From Hevea brasiliensis (taxonomy: Eukaryota > Streptophyta > Magnoliopsida > Malpighiales > Euphorbiaceae): a DNA stretch of 64,000 bases. Position numbers and translations under genes: made by a program. The notes under the pieces were generated by a model that was given only the letters and a program-made list of their open reading frames with translations, was not told where the DNA came from and did no database searches. Location of the stretch: NCBI RefSeq assembly GCF_030052815.1, contig NC_079496.1, forward strand, positions 81,953,652 to 82,017,651. The letters run 5' to 3'. Shown here one piece after another: positions 10,033-21,263 of the stretch. The number at the start of each line of letters is the position of its first letter. Positions within the stretch are counted from its first letter, which is position 1.

Positions 10033-13000
10033 TGTGACACCCCTTACCCGTACAAGATACCCGAGTAAGTAATGCCACCGTGTACCAAGCACACTCTAAT
10101 ATTCCTCAATTAATTTAGACAATGCTTTTGCATATAATTTATGAAATACAATTTATTTAAACCATTTATCAAAAGTATCATTCATTTAAGGTTCCGAAAA
10201 TTTTAAAGAAAATCCGGCGGAGTACCGGCTAAAAATGGAGATAACCGTTCTTCGGAACCTGTTGAAAACACTTCCAATATACAATTTCATTCATTCTCAA
10301 CTCCAATATCATCACAAAACTCAATATCAAGATATCAACAATTTTTCAATTTCAGGTCTCAACAACCTTTTCATTGCTCAAAACATCCCTTTCTCAGGGT
10401 TCTCATATATAAACAACCATTAAATACTCAAATTAATACCATACATGACCATAAATCTTTATTATTTACAATAAGCTCAAAATACATTACATAAATCCCA
10501 AATACATATGAGAAATAAAAATTTAATTACAAAATGACAAAATGACATCTAGTGTCCTACCAATGCACTGTAGGTGACGAGGTGACACGGACACTGAGCA
10601 GAACTGCCGGATGGACTCACCTAGTCTGTGGTCTACTGGGCTCGCGATCGGGATCTCCAGTACCTACGCGTGGCAAAAGCAACGCGCTAAGCAATAATGC
10701 TTAGTGGTGCAATAATATAATAAAAGAAAATAGCAAGAAAATAAATGTGTATAGAATGTGTATGCTTTCTTTGTTTGGTATTGATATATTCATTGTTTCA
10801 TTTACGTTGTTCACTTTTATTCATTTGGTTGCCCCAAGTAACCTACACTAGATGATCGGATCGATAACGGGTAACCGCACCGGGTACCTAGTACCTCGGG
10901 CCACACACCTTCGGTCACATACGTATCTCGGTGTGCAACATAACGCCTAACAAGTCAGAATAATATCCGGCACAAGGCCAAGTCTCAATACAAAGTCAGA
11001 ATGGCTAAAAGCCATGAAATCACAGAATGGCATTTTTGCCATGTGCAGTACTGCTAACTGAACCCTATTGGCATGCCAAACTATCCAAACCAATCTTGTT
11101 AGGTATACTAGGGCATTTGAACTCTTAAATTTGTCAATTTGTGAATTTCAACTTTTTTGGTGTCACTATTCATCATTGGTCAACAAAAATGTTGACTTTT
11201 AGAATAAAAATGTGTACATCAACTTTGGCACTCCCAACATACCACATTTGGTGTTTAAAACTTGTTGGCATTAAGTGTTTTTGCCATTCCAAAGTGCAAC
11301 TCAACATAAACAGATTTTTCAATTTTGGTGAGTCAACTTCACTGTTCCATTGGACACTGTTACTGTTGGAATTTGAGGAAATGTAAAACATGAAAGTTGT
11401 TCCTTCTTTTGTCTAGTTGAATTTCCTTTTTTCAATCACTCCATTTGGAGTTTTGTAGCTCCAGATATGGCTCAAAAACCCAAGCTGTCCGGATATGCAT
11501 TCTGCAGAAATTTACCATATCTACAGTGCATGAACAGTAACTTGAGTCACTTGGTTGAATGGGTTCTGGCCATAATTTGGGGTAGGTTCCTTCATGAAAA
11601 TTGTTTGTCTATGTCTTAACTTGTTTCTGTAAAAATTTCAGGCCAATTGACCAATTATACAGTGAGTTATGGCCAAATGAACAGTTACTGTTCATTTGGC
11701 AAATTCTGCAGAATTCAGTGCAGGGCATCCGGATTGTGGCTGAGTTTTGACCCTTTTGCTTTGGTCTTTTGGGCATGGTTTCTTCAGCAAAAATGTGCCA
11801 TTATAAGCCTAGTTTCATGTCCAATTGGCCAAACTTCAATTGGACTACCACTGCCCAAGTTATGGCAGTGCAAAGGGACTGAAATTTCAGTCCCTATGCT
11901 GCTGTCCATAGGGCAGCCTGCAACCTCACCTTGCCATAGTGTTTTTCAGTCCCATTTATGGTCAACACATCTAAAATGGTCACTAATTGACCATTACAAT
12001 GTGCCCTAACAATTTCCTAAGCCAAGTCACACTTTCACCTTTCCAAACCCTAATTTCCATATGAATTTTTACAACATGCTTTAATTAACTATCTCATTCC
12101 ATAATCACATGCATACATGGTTTAATCTTGATCTCTAGTCCACTTTAAGTCCATCAAAACACTCATTCCTTTTTATTCAATAGGGCTGCCGAAACCTAGG
12201 GCATGGATAGACATAGATTTCATTCATTTTAGTCACAAATTCCTACTTATTCCAAGTCTCTAACATAGAATTTAAAAAGCTTTAGATGTATATATGCACT
12301 AACCTTGTTAGGGCAGAATTTTCCCAAGCAATTCCTTCACTTTCTTGGCTTTTCTTGGCTGCCAAAGGCTTTAGCAAGGTGCTAGGGCAAGTTTTAGTGA
12401 AGCTAGGTTAGGATTTTATGGTGAGACAAGGTAGGAAATCAAGCTTGCTTGGTTGAGCTCCAATGGAGGGTGGAAGGGAAGGGTTCACGTTTTGGTGGAG
12501 AAGAAGGAGAAGAAGAGCAGCTGGTTTTTAATTCCTTTAGCCCATTTTTAGTCTCTTTTATTGGTTAACTAATTGGTTATTTTATTGTGATTGGAGGAAA
12601 TTTTTAAATGACATCATAATTTGTCATAATTTGCTTTTTATTTCATTTTTCTTTTCTTTTCTTTTCTACCACATTTCATTTTAATTTTTAGCAATATTTA
12701 TTCATATTTTGAGTCATAATAATTATTTACTTAACTGGACAAGTCGGCCAAAATTCACCTCTGAAGGCGAAATGACCAAAATGCCCTCCGTTTGGCTTAA
12801 CGGGTCAAAATTGGTATCTGATTGAAAATTTTTTCTAGGTATTTTCTTGGCATTCTAATGCCATGGGAACCTCAATTACCCTTCTCTGGAGTCCCAAAAA
12901 TTATTTTATAATTTTTCCCCCGGGTCTAGGGCTCCTCGTTGCGAGAACCGCAACTTCCCTCCGGTTACCCATCGCTAGGGCACCGGCTCGTTTAACTTGA

Positions 13001-13167
13001 TTGTATTTTATTTCTAAAATTTTTACTAAATTTTTCTTGTTAATATTTGAGTTAATTATGGTTCCTGACTTTAGTTTGAATATTTTTCCGGACATTCTAG
13101 CTGTCCGGACCGACATCGGTCACCGGAACAGTAGGATGTACGGAGTGGTTATCGGGAGGGTGTTACA
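10033..13167 (-). repeat. Element D 5' LTR
   Basis: 3,135 bp, near-identical partner of 2151-5282 and the likely promoter-bearing copy for D. Single-base differences from the left LTR are few. The main clusters of difference are at CAG/CTG positions (for example 11043-11061 against 3160-3178). The open frame 11647-12009 on + runs antisense through the palindrome cluster and has no recognisable domain. Ends at GGGTGTTACA followed by the TSD CAACA. Confidence 0.96.
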
Positions 13168-13172
13168 CAACA

Positions 13173-14341
13173 GGCGAAAAAGTCTCCTCATAGTCTATTC
13201 CTTGCCTTTGGCGAAACCCTTTCGCCACTAGCCTTGCCTTATAGGTCTCTAACTTTCCATCAGAACCAATTTTCTTCTTGAAAACCCATTTGTTCCCTAT
13301 GGGTACAATACCTTCAGGTGGGTCAACAAGATCCCAAACTTGATTCTTATACATGGAATCAATCTCGGATTTCATAGCATCAATCCATTTTGAAGAGTCT
13401 ATATCTGATATAGCTTCTTCATAGGTAAGTGGATCATCTCCATGATCTACTTCTTCATGAGTAGACAACTCTTGTTCTTCTTCATGAAGAAAACCATATC
13501 TCACTGGTGGGTGAGATACCCTGGTTGTTCTACGAGGAACAACTGTAGATGTTTCATCAATGGGTATAGGTTGACTAGATGGATTTATATCCATCTGATC
13601 TGTTGGTTGGTCAGAATTCTCCAATTCTAACTTTATTTGCCTTCCTTTACCTCCTTCTTGAACAAATTGTTGTTCAAGAAATGTGGCATCTCTACTTATC
13701 ACAACCTTTTGTGAAGTAGGCAAATAAAAATAATATCCAAAACTATCTTTTGGATATCCAACAAATTGACCTTTTTCTGATCTGGTCTCTAATTTATCAG
13801 TGTTCAGCTTTTTGATATTAGCTGGACAACCCCAAATCTTAACATGCTTTAGACTTGGTTTTCTTCCATGCCATATCTCATAAGGTGTGGAAGAAACTGA
13901 TTTTGATGGAATCCTATTCAGAATATACAAAGCTGATTCAAATGCAAATCCCCAAAAGAAGATTAGCATATCAGTATAGCTCATCATACTACGTACCATA
14001 TCCAATAGGGTACGATTTCTCCTTTCAGATACACCATTCAGCTGTGGCGTTCCTGGAGGAGTCAGCTGAGAAACAATGCCATGCTCTCTCAAGTATTCAT
14101 CAAATTCAATACTCAAATATTCACCTCCACGATCTGATCGAGGAGCTTTAATATTCTTTCCTGTTTGATTTTCTACTTCAGATTTAAATTCTTTGAACTT
14201 TTCAAAAGATTCATGTTTGTATTTCATCAAATACAAATACCCAAACCTTGATTTATCATCAGTAAAGGTAATAAAATAATGAAAGCCCCCTCTAGCCATT
14301 TCTTTAAATGGACCACATACATCACTATGTATTAGCTCCAA
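13173..14341 (-). pseudogene. Copia integrase core and RT start (element A)
   Basis: Open frame of about 390 residues. The rve integrase core shows catalytic Asp7 in IHSDVCGPF, Asp70 in SDRGGEY and Glu106 in SERRNR, the expected D,D-35-E spacing. Then come IWGCPA, a Lys/Glu-rich linker, and the RT start (SKWIDAMKSEIDSM, then VFKKKIGSDG and RQGIDYEETFSP) until element D cuts it. The catalytic residues are intact, but the frame is shifted relative to GAG-pre at about 14335-14370 and severed by D, so no complete polyprotein results. Confidence 0.92.
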
Positions 14342-14553
14342 AATATTTTCACTCTCTTAGCCTGTCCAACAAAGGGTGATCTAGTCATTTTGCCCTGAAG
14401 GCAAGATTCACAAGTTGGAGTAGGCTCAGAGTCCAATAAGGATAGAATCCCCATTTTCTCCAATTTTGTAATCCTATCTTCTGCAACATGACATAACCTT
14501 AAGTGCCACAAACATATTTTGAACTTGAGTTGGTTTTCACCACGGCATTGCAT
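14332..14553 (-). pseudogene. GAG-pre/integrase zinc finger (element A)
   Basis: Encodes the HHCC zinc finger before the copia integrase: WHLRLCH gives the two His residues and CESCLQGK the two Cys. In other copia elements this block is separated from the gag zinc knuckle by a protease of about 150-200 residues. Here only about 30 codons separate them. The frame is offset from gag and from the integrase core. Confidence 0.85.
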
Positions 14554-14565
14554 TCATTTAGATTG

Positions 14566-15406
14566 CTATACTCTGGCCAGTGGAAACACTTTCTTACTGG
14601 CAATGGAAACACTTTCCTGTTGGCAGTGGAAACACTTTCCTTTGCCTTTATCAGCTTTAGTCTTCCTTTTCTGTTTAGCTATTTTCTTAGAAGGACCAGG
14701 AATCTGAGGTTTCTTTTTCTTATTGCCCTTCTTCTTGTTGGACTTTCCAGTAGAAGAAGATGCAACCAAAGCTACCTCTTTTCCTTTATTGCCTGGCATA
14801 TTCTTTTGGGCAATAACCAGCATGTTGAGTAAACCAGCTAAGGTGCATTCCTGTCTAGTCATATGGAAATTTTTCACAAAATTCCCAAAAGACTCAGGAA
14901 GGGACTGAAGGATCAAATCCGTTTGTAGTTGGAAATCCATGTTGAAGTCAAGATGTTCCAACTGCTCAATCAGTCGAATCATCTTGTGGACATGATCCCC
15001 AACATTCTGTCCCTCAGACATCCTCATACGGAATAGCTGTCTAGATATCTCATACCTAGCGTTCCATTTGTGCTCACCATACAACTCTTGTAGGTGAAGG
15101 AGGATCTCACTCGCACTCTGCATGTTCTCATGTTGCTTCTGTAACTCATTACTCATGGAAGCAAGCATGTAACACTTAGCTCTCATATCATGCTCCTTCC
15201 ACTTGTCCAAAGTTTCATGTTCCTCTTGTGTGGCCTCTGGAGGTAAGGGACCAGGAACATTTGAATATAGAACATATCCTATATCTTCAAGGTTCAGGAC
15301 AAGTTTCAAATTTCTTAGCCAATCAGACAGATTAGGTCCTGTCAACCTGTTTGTGATCAAGTATGCTTGCAAGGATATTGGATGGTGGTGGTTGTTTTGT
15401 GCTCAT
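14566..15406 (-). pseudogene. Copia gag with truncated zinc knuckle (element A)
   Basis: Copia Gag capsid (gag-polypeptide family). The true start is the ATG at 15406 (MSTKQPPPSN), but one extra A near 15352 shifts it from the main frame, which stays open over 268 residues to 14566. Visible blocks: LTGPNLSDWLRNLKLVL, DKWKEHDMRAKCYML, LHLQELYGEH and LILQSLPESF, then a Lys-rich tail. It ends GKGKCFHCQ, only the first half of a CCHC knuckle, followed by copies of the same short repeat and a stop. No protease follows. Confidence 0.88.
14576..14641 (-). repeat. Triplicated zinc-knuckle fragment (element A)
   Basis: Three tandem copies of a 22-25 bp unit whose core on the element strand is GGAAAGTGTTTCCA, itself an inverted repeat (GGAAA-GTG-TTTCC; the third copy begins AGAAA). 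The unit encodes the Cys-X2-Cys half of the zinc knuckle. It sits exactly where the rest of the knuckle and the protease are missing, and the same arrangement is present in B at 23791-23855. Confidence 0.88.
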
Positions 15407-17170
15407 TTTTATCAGAAAATTAACTGTAGAAAATAACCAGATTAATTAGTAAATGTATCATGTAATTAACCAAAATGATTATGGTCTTTTAATCAAATTG
15501 GTCCTCCCACTAACTTAGCGAATCCTACACTTCCAGAGTAGAAAACGGAAATCCTAGTTGGATGGATTTCTAGTGGGTGACTGAATTCTTATAATTCTAT
15601 TGATCATCCTCAGGTACATCCATTATTGGAATTACAATAAACTATAAGTGAGCAACTCCTTGCCATCACATCTCATGTGAGGTTCAATCCTTTACCTAGC
15701 CCCTAATGCTCAAAATCTCAGGTACATCCATTATTGACTTATCTTGCATTAGTTAAGTTGATCCCATTGAGTTAGTAATTATGCAAATAATTTTAATGTC
15801 CTCAGGTACATCCAATATTGGCCACCAAACCATTTACATATTTACAACATCTCATGCTTAACAATTATTCTTAAGAAAATCTCTTAAATTAATTGCATCT
15901 CATGCAACTATTTAAAATTTCTTAAAATAATTGCCCCAATGGAGGGCTTATGTTATAACTACTTTAATTATAGCATTTCCAACTTAATCATTTGTTTGGA
16001 AGATTTTATAGCCATCCTTATTACTATTAAGGTCTCACTTTGCACATTATCCATTTAGCATGCATATATCATATAATTGCATACATTCCCATACATCTCA
16101 TGCATTCATGGATAAGCAGTAAATATGATATGATCATGGACTTTCTAAGGGATTCAATTCTGAGCCACCAAGAATTGAATCAGGGCATTCCTAGGTGCAT
16201 TTCATTCATTCATTTTATAAGAGTTGCTGAAGGAGTACATAATCAACACTTGATATTGAATTCCTCCCACTGGTCCCACCAATGCTCTTGACCTCCTTGA
16301 ACTTCTTGCAATCCAATATTACATAGTAATCCTTGGCATACCAAGGCGAATTTACAAGAACTTAAATAAATGAAATTACAACCCAAAAATATTACAAACT
16401 TAATAATACATGCCCAAAATAAATTAAAATAAATTAATTAATTTACAATCCCAAAGAAACATAAAAGAAATAAATCCAATCACATTGGTCTTTTATAGTC
16501 CATGATCATCCATCATGCATATCACTATTTAACAATTAAATAAAACATACATACTTAAATTAAATTGAATATCTCATATTCAACTTAAAAATCCAGATTT
16601 GAATATGATTCAAATAAATTTAAAAATTCAGATTTGAATCTCATTCAAACAAATTTAAAAATTCAGATTTGAATCACATTCAAACAACTTCAAAAATTCA
16701 GATTTGAATCACATTCAAACATTTTTAAAAATCAGATTTGAATCACATTCAAATATTTTTAAAAATCAGATCTGAATTTTATTGAATCAATTTTAAAAAT
16801 CAGATTTAAATATGATTCAAACAACTTTAAAAATTCAGATTTGAATCACATTCAAACAACTTTTAAAATTCAGATTTGAATCACATTCAAACAATTTTTA
16901 AAATTCTGATTTGAATCATAATTTAATTGTGTGGTTAAAACTACTAATTAAACACTTTAATTAGTCAAAGAACAGGCCTTAGATCATACAACAATTGCAG
17001 AATTAAAAGCCAAACCTTGAACCACCCATGGAACCATTGTTGCCGCCACCAATGGTGGCTTCACCATGTGTGCCGCCACACCTCTTGATCCAACCAGCAA
17101 TGAATCAATCATCTCATGATCAAATCACACATTTAAATCATATAATCAACAATCTAAATGGCAAATATAG
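15407..17170 (-). other. Long untranslated leader of element A
   Basis: About 1.76 kb between primer site and gag, with no coding frame. It contains three copies of a roughly 20-bp motif (core GGATGTACCTGAG on the element strand; at about 15611, 15719 and 15801), a perfect 11-bp-arm hairpin (GATTCAATTCT...AGAATTGAATC, 16151-16181) and an AT-rich tandem array (16591-16925). Packaging, dimerisation or translation control are possible roles; none is shown. Confidence 0.8.
16591..16925 (-). repeat. 35-36 bp tandem repeat array in copia leader (A)
   Basis: About nine to ten degenerate units with period near 35 bp. Each carries TTTGAAT-GTG-ATTCAAA or a variant, a 7-bp inverted repeat with a 3-nt loop. 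The corresponding array in B is at 21513-21850. No CRISPR-like spacers: units abut and vary by substitution. Confidence 0.85.
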
Positions 17171-17184
17171 TGGCTCTGATACCA
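17171..17184 (-). other. Primer-binding site of element A
   Basis: Element-strand TGGTATCAGAGCCA, complementary to the initiator Met-tRNA 3' end, 2 nt from the LTR. Confidence 0.93.
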
Positions 17185-17186
17185 AT

Positions 17187-19288
17187 TGAAGGAACGGAAG
17201 CGTGAAAAACACAAGATTATACCATTTAATTCAAAAAAAATTCGCCTAGGGTCACATGCACCATGCAAGATTTATTTTTATCTATTTGATTTCAATGATA
17301 AACAATATATTAAAACTCTTTTAATATGTTTTTGGATCTGTATTTGCCATTTAAGATTTTAAAATTAATCAGATTAATTTTAGAACCCTAGATTAAATCA
17401 AGAACGATTACACTAACCTCTTGATGCACTGCAGCGTGTCTGCGCCTTTGAGATTCGTCTTCAGGACACCAGATGTTGTCCCTCTAGCTTGTCCACACCA
17501 AGAACACCTATGGAAGCCCTTGAACAGCCTCTAAAGCTTTTTCTATTAATTAGAAATTCAAGTTCTGCCTTTTAAGAGATTAGAGATGTAAACAGGACAC
17601 TAGAAACAATTTCTAGTGTTCTTAATTCAAGAGATTGATGGCTAATCTCTTTGAATTGATGAGAGATGAAGAGAAATAGCTGGAGAGACTCAAAGTGGCG
17701 TGACAAATGAGAGGAGAGGCTGCTGGTTATTTTTTCTTTTCATAACCACACTTAAATAGCTAGGTTAACACATTAAACCCTAGCCACATGTCACCTTTTG
17801 ATTAGCTCTAGGTTTAAGTGACCCAATCACATTGTGCCAATTGTCAAACCTATATTTAATCTTGATTTTAATCATGTTACATGATTAAAAAACATTTGGC
17901 AAGCTTATGTGTAATCCCATGTGTCACCATCTCATGGTGCCACGTGTCACTTAATGAAATGACCAAAATGCCCCTGTGTCCTAATTTTGAGTTCTTAACC
18001 CAAAATAATTATTTTCTTCTTCTAATTAATTTATATCAAATATAAATTAATTAATCAATCTCTATTAATTAATTTCTCATCAATTAAATTTATATTTAAA
18101 CACTTTAAATATAAATTTAATTTATACTACACATCCAATAATCTAGATTTGGTTTCAAGTCATACTAGGGACTTTGCAATTTAATTGCAAACCAAACCTA
18201 TTTAATTAATCAATTAAACTCTTTAATTAATTAATTAAATCATATTTAAATAGGTGATAACTTGTGTATGTGTGTGACTTACTAGGCTCATCACTAATTG
18301 GCAATGAGACATGATATCAACTCTTAATATCATCAGAACTCTTTCTTACCATAAATGATTTCTCTAAATCATTTTATGAACCTCATAAACCATGGTTAAC
18401 ACCTAGCATAGCATGCCATGGCCACCCAATTAGTAATAAGATTTACCTTAAATGAACCTATAATCATATGTTACCATGCACTAGAATCTCTCTGTTACAA
18501 AATCCCAACTCAATCTGGAGTCATGGTTTATGTCAAACTCCATTTGCTATGAATATTATGTTCTCTTTTAATTCCAGTTCTTGATTAAAAGATTTTTCTA
18601 ATCAGAAACTATTTTATGAATAAATCTATACATCTGGCCAGAACTTGAAACATCAAGAACAATTAAATGAACATAGGATTTTATCTCTATTTACTTAGAG
18701 GAACAGATTCCATCTTGATCAACACCTACCTCCATATATAACTAGCAGGAGCCAACACATGCCCATATACCCATACATAGTACAAGTATGAAAGCAGTAT
18801 CAAACTCAAACTACCTATATACAAGATAACTATGCTATCTCAGGTCTAAAGATTATATGCACTGATATGATTTATGACAAAACATTGACAAGAGTAAACT
18901 CCATGTGCTTGTCATAAGTGTCACTGGTTCGGCCTACTTATCATTTATAAGTGCCTATCATGTTTGTTATATGGCATGAGACTCACCATTCCATCTTATT
19001 TATATCTCATATAAACAACTTGGGAACAAACATGAATACAATCTTTCTGGATAAGTCATGTCCTTATTATGAAGTATCCTCGATTGTGAACCTATTTATG
19101 ATACTTTGTGCTAGAAATATTGTCACTCATATTCTTAACAACTTAGAATAATATTTCTAACAAAATATCAATGGACCTTTTCTATTACACATAAATATAT
19201 TATGTAAACGGAAAAGTGGAAATGCCTTTTAATAAAATTATGTACAAGATATATACTAAATGATATGCTCTAGGGCATACTACTAACA
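17187..19288 (-). repeat. Element A 5' LTR
   Basis: 2,102 bp, TGAAGGAACGG...TACTAACA on the plus strand. No gene inside. It holds the shared GGGGCATTTTGGTCATTT motif (element strand, 17957-17974) and a hairpin ACACTAGAAA-CAA-TTTCTAGTGT (17597-17619) in the transcribed 3' part. It abuts B's LTR head to head at 19288/19289. Confidence 0.94.
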
Positions 19289-20678
19289 TTAAGTTGTTAA
19301 GAATATGAGTGACAATATTTCTAGCACGAAGTATCATAAATAGGTTCAAAATCGAGGATACTTCATAATAAGGACATGACTTATCCAGAAAGATTGTATT
19401 CATGTTTATTCCCAAGTTATTTATATGAGATATAAATAAGATGGAATGGTGAGTCTCATGCCATATAAGAAACATGATAGGCACTTATAAATGATAAGTA
19501 GGCCGAACCAGTGACACTTATGACAAGCACATGGAGTTTACTCTTGTCAATGTTTTGTCATAAATCATATCAGTGCATATAATCTTTAGACCTGAGATAG
19601 CACAGTAATCTTGTATATAGGTAGTTTGAGTTTGATACTGCTTTCATACTTGTACTATGTATGGGTATATGGGCATGTGTTGGCTCCTACTAGTTATATA
19701 TAGAGGTAGGTGTTGATCAAGATGAAATCTGTTCCTCTAAGTAAATAGAGATAAAATCCTATGTTCATTTAATTGTTCTTGATGTTTCAAGTTCCTGGCC
19801 AGGACAGATAGATTTATTCAGAAAAGAGTTTCTGATGAGAAAATCTTTTAATCAAGAACTGGAATTAAAAGAGAACATAATATTCATAGCAAATGGAGTT
19901 TGACATAAACCATGACTCCAACTTGAGTTGGGATTTTGTAACAGAGAGATTCTAGTGCATGGTAATATATGATTATAGGTTCATTTAAGGTAAACCTTAT
20001 TACTAATTGGGTGGCCATGGCATGCTATGCTAGGTGTTAACCATGGTCTATGAGATTCATAAAATGATTTAGAGAAATCATTTATGGTAAGAAAGAGTTC
20101 TGATGATATTAAGAGTTGATATCATTTCTCATTGCCAATTAGTGATGAGCCTAGTAAGTCACACACATACACAAGTTATCACCTATTTAAACATGATTTA
20201 ATTAATTAATTAAAGAGTTTAATTGATTAATTAAATAGGTTTGGTTTGCAATTAGATTGCAAAGTCCCTAGCATGACTTGAAACCAAATCTAAATTATTG
20301 GATGTATAATATAAGTTAAATTTATATTTAAAGTGTTTAAATATGAATTTAATTAATGAGAAATTAATTAATAGAGATTAATTAATTAATTTATATTTGA
20401 TATAAATTAATTAGAAGAAGAAAAATAATTATTTTGGGTTCAGAACTCAAAATTAAGACACAAGGGCATTTTGGTCATTCCACAGTGTGACATGTGGCAC
20501 CATGAGATGGTGACACATGGGATTACACATAAGCTTGCCAAATGTTTTTTTAATCATGTAAGATGATTAAAATCAAGATTAAATATAGGTTTGACACTTG
20601 GCACAATGTGATTGGGTCACTTAAACCTAGAGCTAATCAAAGGGTGACATGTGGCAAGGGTTTAATGTGTTAACCTAG

Positions 20679-20687
20679 CTATTTAAG
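20679..20687 (+). promoter_or_regulatory. Possible TATA box of copia LTR
   Basis: CTATTTAAG lies about 210 bp downstream of the shared GGGCATTTTGGTCATT motif and about 560 bp before the LTR end. A CT-rich run (about 20750-20775) follows. The same order exists in the 3' LTR near 28070. Position and sequence suit a core promoter, but no start site can be proved from sequence. Confidence 0.4.
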
Positions 20688-20781
20688 TGTTGTTATGAGA
20701 AAATAAAACACAACCAGCAGCCACACTCCTTTGTCACGCCACTTTGAGGGTTTTCTTCTCTTCTTCTTCATCTCTCATCAA

Positions 20782-20840
20782 TTCAAAGAGATTAGCCATC
20801 AATCTCTTGAATTAAGAACACTAGAAATTGTTTCTAGTGT
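20782..20840 (+). repeat. Paired hairpins near 3' end of copia LTR
   Basis: Hairpin 1: TTCAAAGAGATT...AATCTCTTGAA (one bulge). Hairpin 2: ACACTAGAAA-TTG-TTTCTAGTGT, perfect 10-bp arms, 3-nt loop. Both recur in A's 5' LTR (17597-17665) and B's 3' LTR (about 28170-28229). Confidence 0.8.
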
Positions 20841-21249
20841 CCTGTTTACATCTTTAATCTCTTAAAAGGCAGAACTTGATTTTCTAATTAATAGAAAAAG
20901 CTTTAGAAGCTATTCAAGGGCTGCCATAGGTGTTCTTGGTGTGGACAAGCTAGAGAGACAACATTTGGTGTCCTGAAGACAAATCTCAAAGGCGCGACAC
21001 TGCGATTGCATCAAGAGGTTAGTGTAATCGTTCTTGATTTAATCTAGGGTTCTAAAATTAATCTGATTAATTTTAAAATCTCAAATGGCAAATACAGATC
21101 CAAAAACATATTAAAAGAGTTTTAATATGTTGTTTATCATTGAAATTAAATAGATAAAAATAAATCTTGCATGATGCATGTGACCCTAGGTGAAAATTTT
21201 TGAATTCAATGGTATAAACTTGTGTTTTTCACGCTTCCGTTCCTTCAAT

Positions 21250-21263
21250 TGGTATCAGAGCCA
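21250..21263 (+). other. Primer-binding site of element B
   Basis: TGGTATCAGAGCCA, 2 nt after the LTR end TCCTTCA. Matches the initiator Met-tRNA 3' end. Confidence 0.94.

Larger units (their letters stand above)
2151..13167 (-). mobile_element. Gypsy element D, Tekay/Del-like chromovirus, full length
   Basis: An 11,017-bp Ty3/gypsy element on the minus strand: 3' LTR 2151-5282, polypurine tract, pol and gag read right to left, primer site at 10016-10027, 5' LTR 10033-13167. Domain order gag, zinc knuckle, protease, RT, RNase H, integrase, chromodomain, together with long LTRs (about 3.1 kb), fits the Tekay/Del chromoviruses. The two LTRs differ at few sites outside CAG/CTG positions, so insertion was recent. 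The internal region is 4,750 bp and full of frameshifts. It sits in the RT of copia element A and belongs to the same family as F. Confidence 0.95.
1..19288 (-). mobile_element. Copia element A, left end outside window, split by gypsy element D
   Basis: Ty1/copia LTR retrotransposon on the minus strand. From right to left it has a 5' LTR (17187-19288), an initiator-Met primer site, a leader of about 1.8 kb, gag, GAG-pre and integrase, RT, RNase H, a polypurine tract and a partial 3' LTR (1-821). Element D interrupts the RT at 2151-13172. Without D the internal region is about 5.3 kb, and the full element would be about 9.5 kb. The order integrase before RT defines copia. Its right neighbour at 19289 is the LTR of element B cut about 145 bp from its start, so A inserted into B's 5' LTR. 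Frameshifts in gag, GAG-pre and RNase H make it non-coding. The protease segment is missing. Confidence 0.93.
19289..21247 (+). repeat. Element B 5' LTR, 5' end displaced by element A
   Basis: Corresponds to 26677-28638 of the 3' LTR; positions 26532-26676 have no partner here. Contains the shared motif AGGGCATTTTGGTCATT (about 20463-20479), a TATA-like box at about 20679 and two hairpins at 20782-20840. No coding content; the open frame 19200-19484 is antisense. Confidence 0.93.

Noticed and set aside
11647..12009. 120-codon + frame in D's right LTR as a gene
   Set aside because: Antisense, passes through the palindromic cluster, and the left LTR copy is shifted by one base in a T run.
16591..16925. 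Possible CRISPR-like array of short palindromic repeats
   Set aside because: Units are contiguous with no unique spacers, degenerate, and lie in a plant retrotransposon leader.
21250..21263. tRNA-like sequence
   Set aside because: Only the 14-base complement of the initiator Met-tRNA 3' end, that is the primer site; no cloverleaf around it.
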